From positions 1 to 64,000 of the forward strand of contig NZ_BJEA01000016.1 of assembly GCF_005405425.1 (NCBI RefSeq): a stretch of DNA of 64,000 nt. The letters are read 5' to 3'. The DNA is from Lactiplantibacillus modestisalitolerans. GTDB taxonomy: Bacteria; Bacillota; Bacilli; Lactobacillales; Lactobacillaceae. This document shows, piece by piece, positions 63,489 through 64,000 of the stretch (positions are counted from its first letter, which is position 1; each line of letters starts with the position of its first letter). The notes under the pieces were generated by a model that saw nothing but the letters and a program-made list of their open reading frames with translations, did no database searches and was not told where the DNA came from. A program made the position numbers and the translations under genes.

Positions 63489-63639
63489 AATTGATCTTCC
63501 TTTCGTCCTTCAAAATTCTAACCATCAACCGATAGCAGAAATCTTACATATATTAATACAAACCGTCGTTACTATCAAGTTTCTTGAGCTGACTTAACTA
63601 TCCGTAACGACGTTTTCAATGGTTTTCATCGGTTGGCAT

Positions 63640-63668
63640 AAAAAAACTGTGACGTATGGGTCACAGTC
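63640..63668 (-). terminator. Terminator of the inositol-monophosphatase-like gene
   Basis: Minus strand stem ACTGTGAC/GTCACAGT with a 6-base loop, followed by seven T residues. Confidence 0.9.
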
Positions 63669-63675
63669 CCATCTT

Positions 63676-64000
63676 TTACTTGCCGATCGCCAAAATCGTG
63701 CGTGAAGCACGCTGTGTCGCTACTAGTACAGCACCAGATGATAACATATTAACCGGCGTGCCGTCAACTTGTGTCATCACTAACCCTAAACTTTCAGCTA
63801 AGACCCGCCCGGCCGCAAAGTCCCACGGTCTCAGATAAGAACAATAGGCAATCAGTTCGCCCGTTAAGACCTGACTGATTTGAATCCCCGCACTACCAGT
63901 AATTCGGGGTCCTAGGCTTTGCGCAACAATGGCTTGCATCTGGTACCGATTCTCAATTAATAACGGTGCACTGGCTCCAAATAACCCCTGGGTTAAATCT
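63676..64000 (-). CDS. Inositol monophosphatase family protein (C-terminal part)
   Basis: The last 108 codons of a gene whose start lies beyond 64000. The C-terminal IMPase features are visible: GSAGIQISQVLTGELIAYCS and the metal-binding WDFAAGRVLAESLG (normal family pattern W-D-x-A-A-G), then GTPVNML. The family dephosphorylates inositol monophosphate or related sugar phosphates; 3'-phosphoadenosine-type substrates are also possible. The frame is open to the window edge. Confidence 0.85.
   Translation of the reverse strand, partial: DLTQGLFGASAPLLIENRYQMQAIVAQSLGPRITGSAGIQISQVLTGELIAYCSYLRPWDFAAGRVLAESLGLVMTQVDGTPVNMLSSGAVLVATQRASRTILAIGK

Overview
The window is a chromosomal segment of a low-to-moderate-GC Firmicute, almost certainly a member of the Lactobacillaceae. 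Protein sequences, AAGGAGG-type ribosome sites, the KxYKxGKxW-like signal peptide and blocks such as tig-clpX-ysxC, comEA-comEB-comEC-holA and rsmD-coaD-sepM fit the Lactiplantibacillus/Levilactobacillus side of the family. The species cannot be fixed from sequence alone. Most genes lie on the minus strand.

Layout. 1-77: end of an insertion-type element. 78-652: terminator, tRNA-Ser(CGA), DUF2316 gene. 964-5960: rnz-SDR-lapA-recJ-apt operon. 6192-22228: surface-glycoprotein locus with two GtfA/GtfB-type glycosyltransferases, an alpha/alpha-toroid-like protein and a giant 3612-residue adhesin whose 5.5 kb central repeat encodes about 1840 residues of Thr-Asp/Ser-Asp. 22528-28127: small ORF, obgE, then fruR-fruK-fruA on the plus strand. 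28172-28552: a 381-bp MITE. 28650-36789: phosphoesterase lipoprotein, uvrC, a GlnPQ-type transporter, SPJ_0845-like protein and a divergent MFS/MarR pair. 36823-42875: HesB-like, MazG-like, ysxC, clpX, tig, tuf. 43090-49088: TPR protein, RNase J2-like protein, dapA, MFS, rpsO, rpsT. 49185-56614: holA, comEC, comEB, comEA, second MITE copy, sepM-like protease, coaD, rsmD, ylbG. 56810-64000: pyc, ftsW, typA and a partial inositol-monophosphatase gene.

Two parts stand out. First, the glycoprotein locus. The adhesin is mainly TD rather than SD, shows recent exact tandem duplications of 426 and 162 bp, and lacks a recognisable LPxTG motif although it ends in a membrane segment and basic tail. It sits beside one glycosyltransferase with an intact E-x7-E site (gtfA) and one in which that site is degenerate (gtfB), as expected for a catalytic subunit plus an acceptor-handling partner. 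No accessory SecA2/SecY2 genes are in the window.

Second, a non-coding mobile element. Two copies (28172-28552 and, inverted, 53818-54199), about nine-tenths identical, have imperfect 23-bp terminal inverted repeats and perfect 8-bp target duplications (GTTTTTTC; AAAGTTAA). Each sits in or beside an intrinsic terminator. A third element end (1-77) also abuts a terminator, and a decayed solo end lies at 34744-34768. The element core can fold as a junction of three stems. I read it as an ISL3-like MITE that lands at terminators; the family assignment is inference from termini and duplication length.

The rest is mostly housekeeping: purine salvage, recombination and repair, RNA processing, fructose uptake, protein folding and proteolysis, translation, DNA uptake, CoA synthesis, pyruvate carboxylation and cell division.
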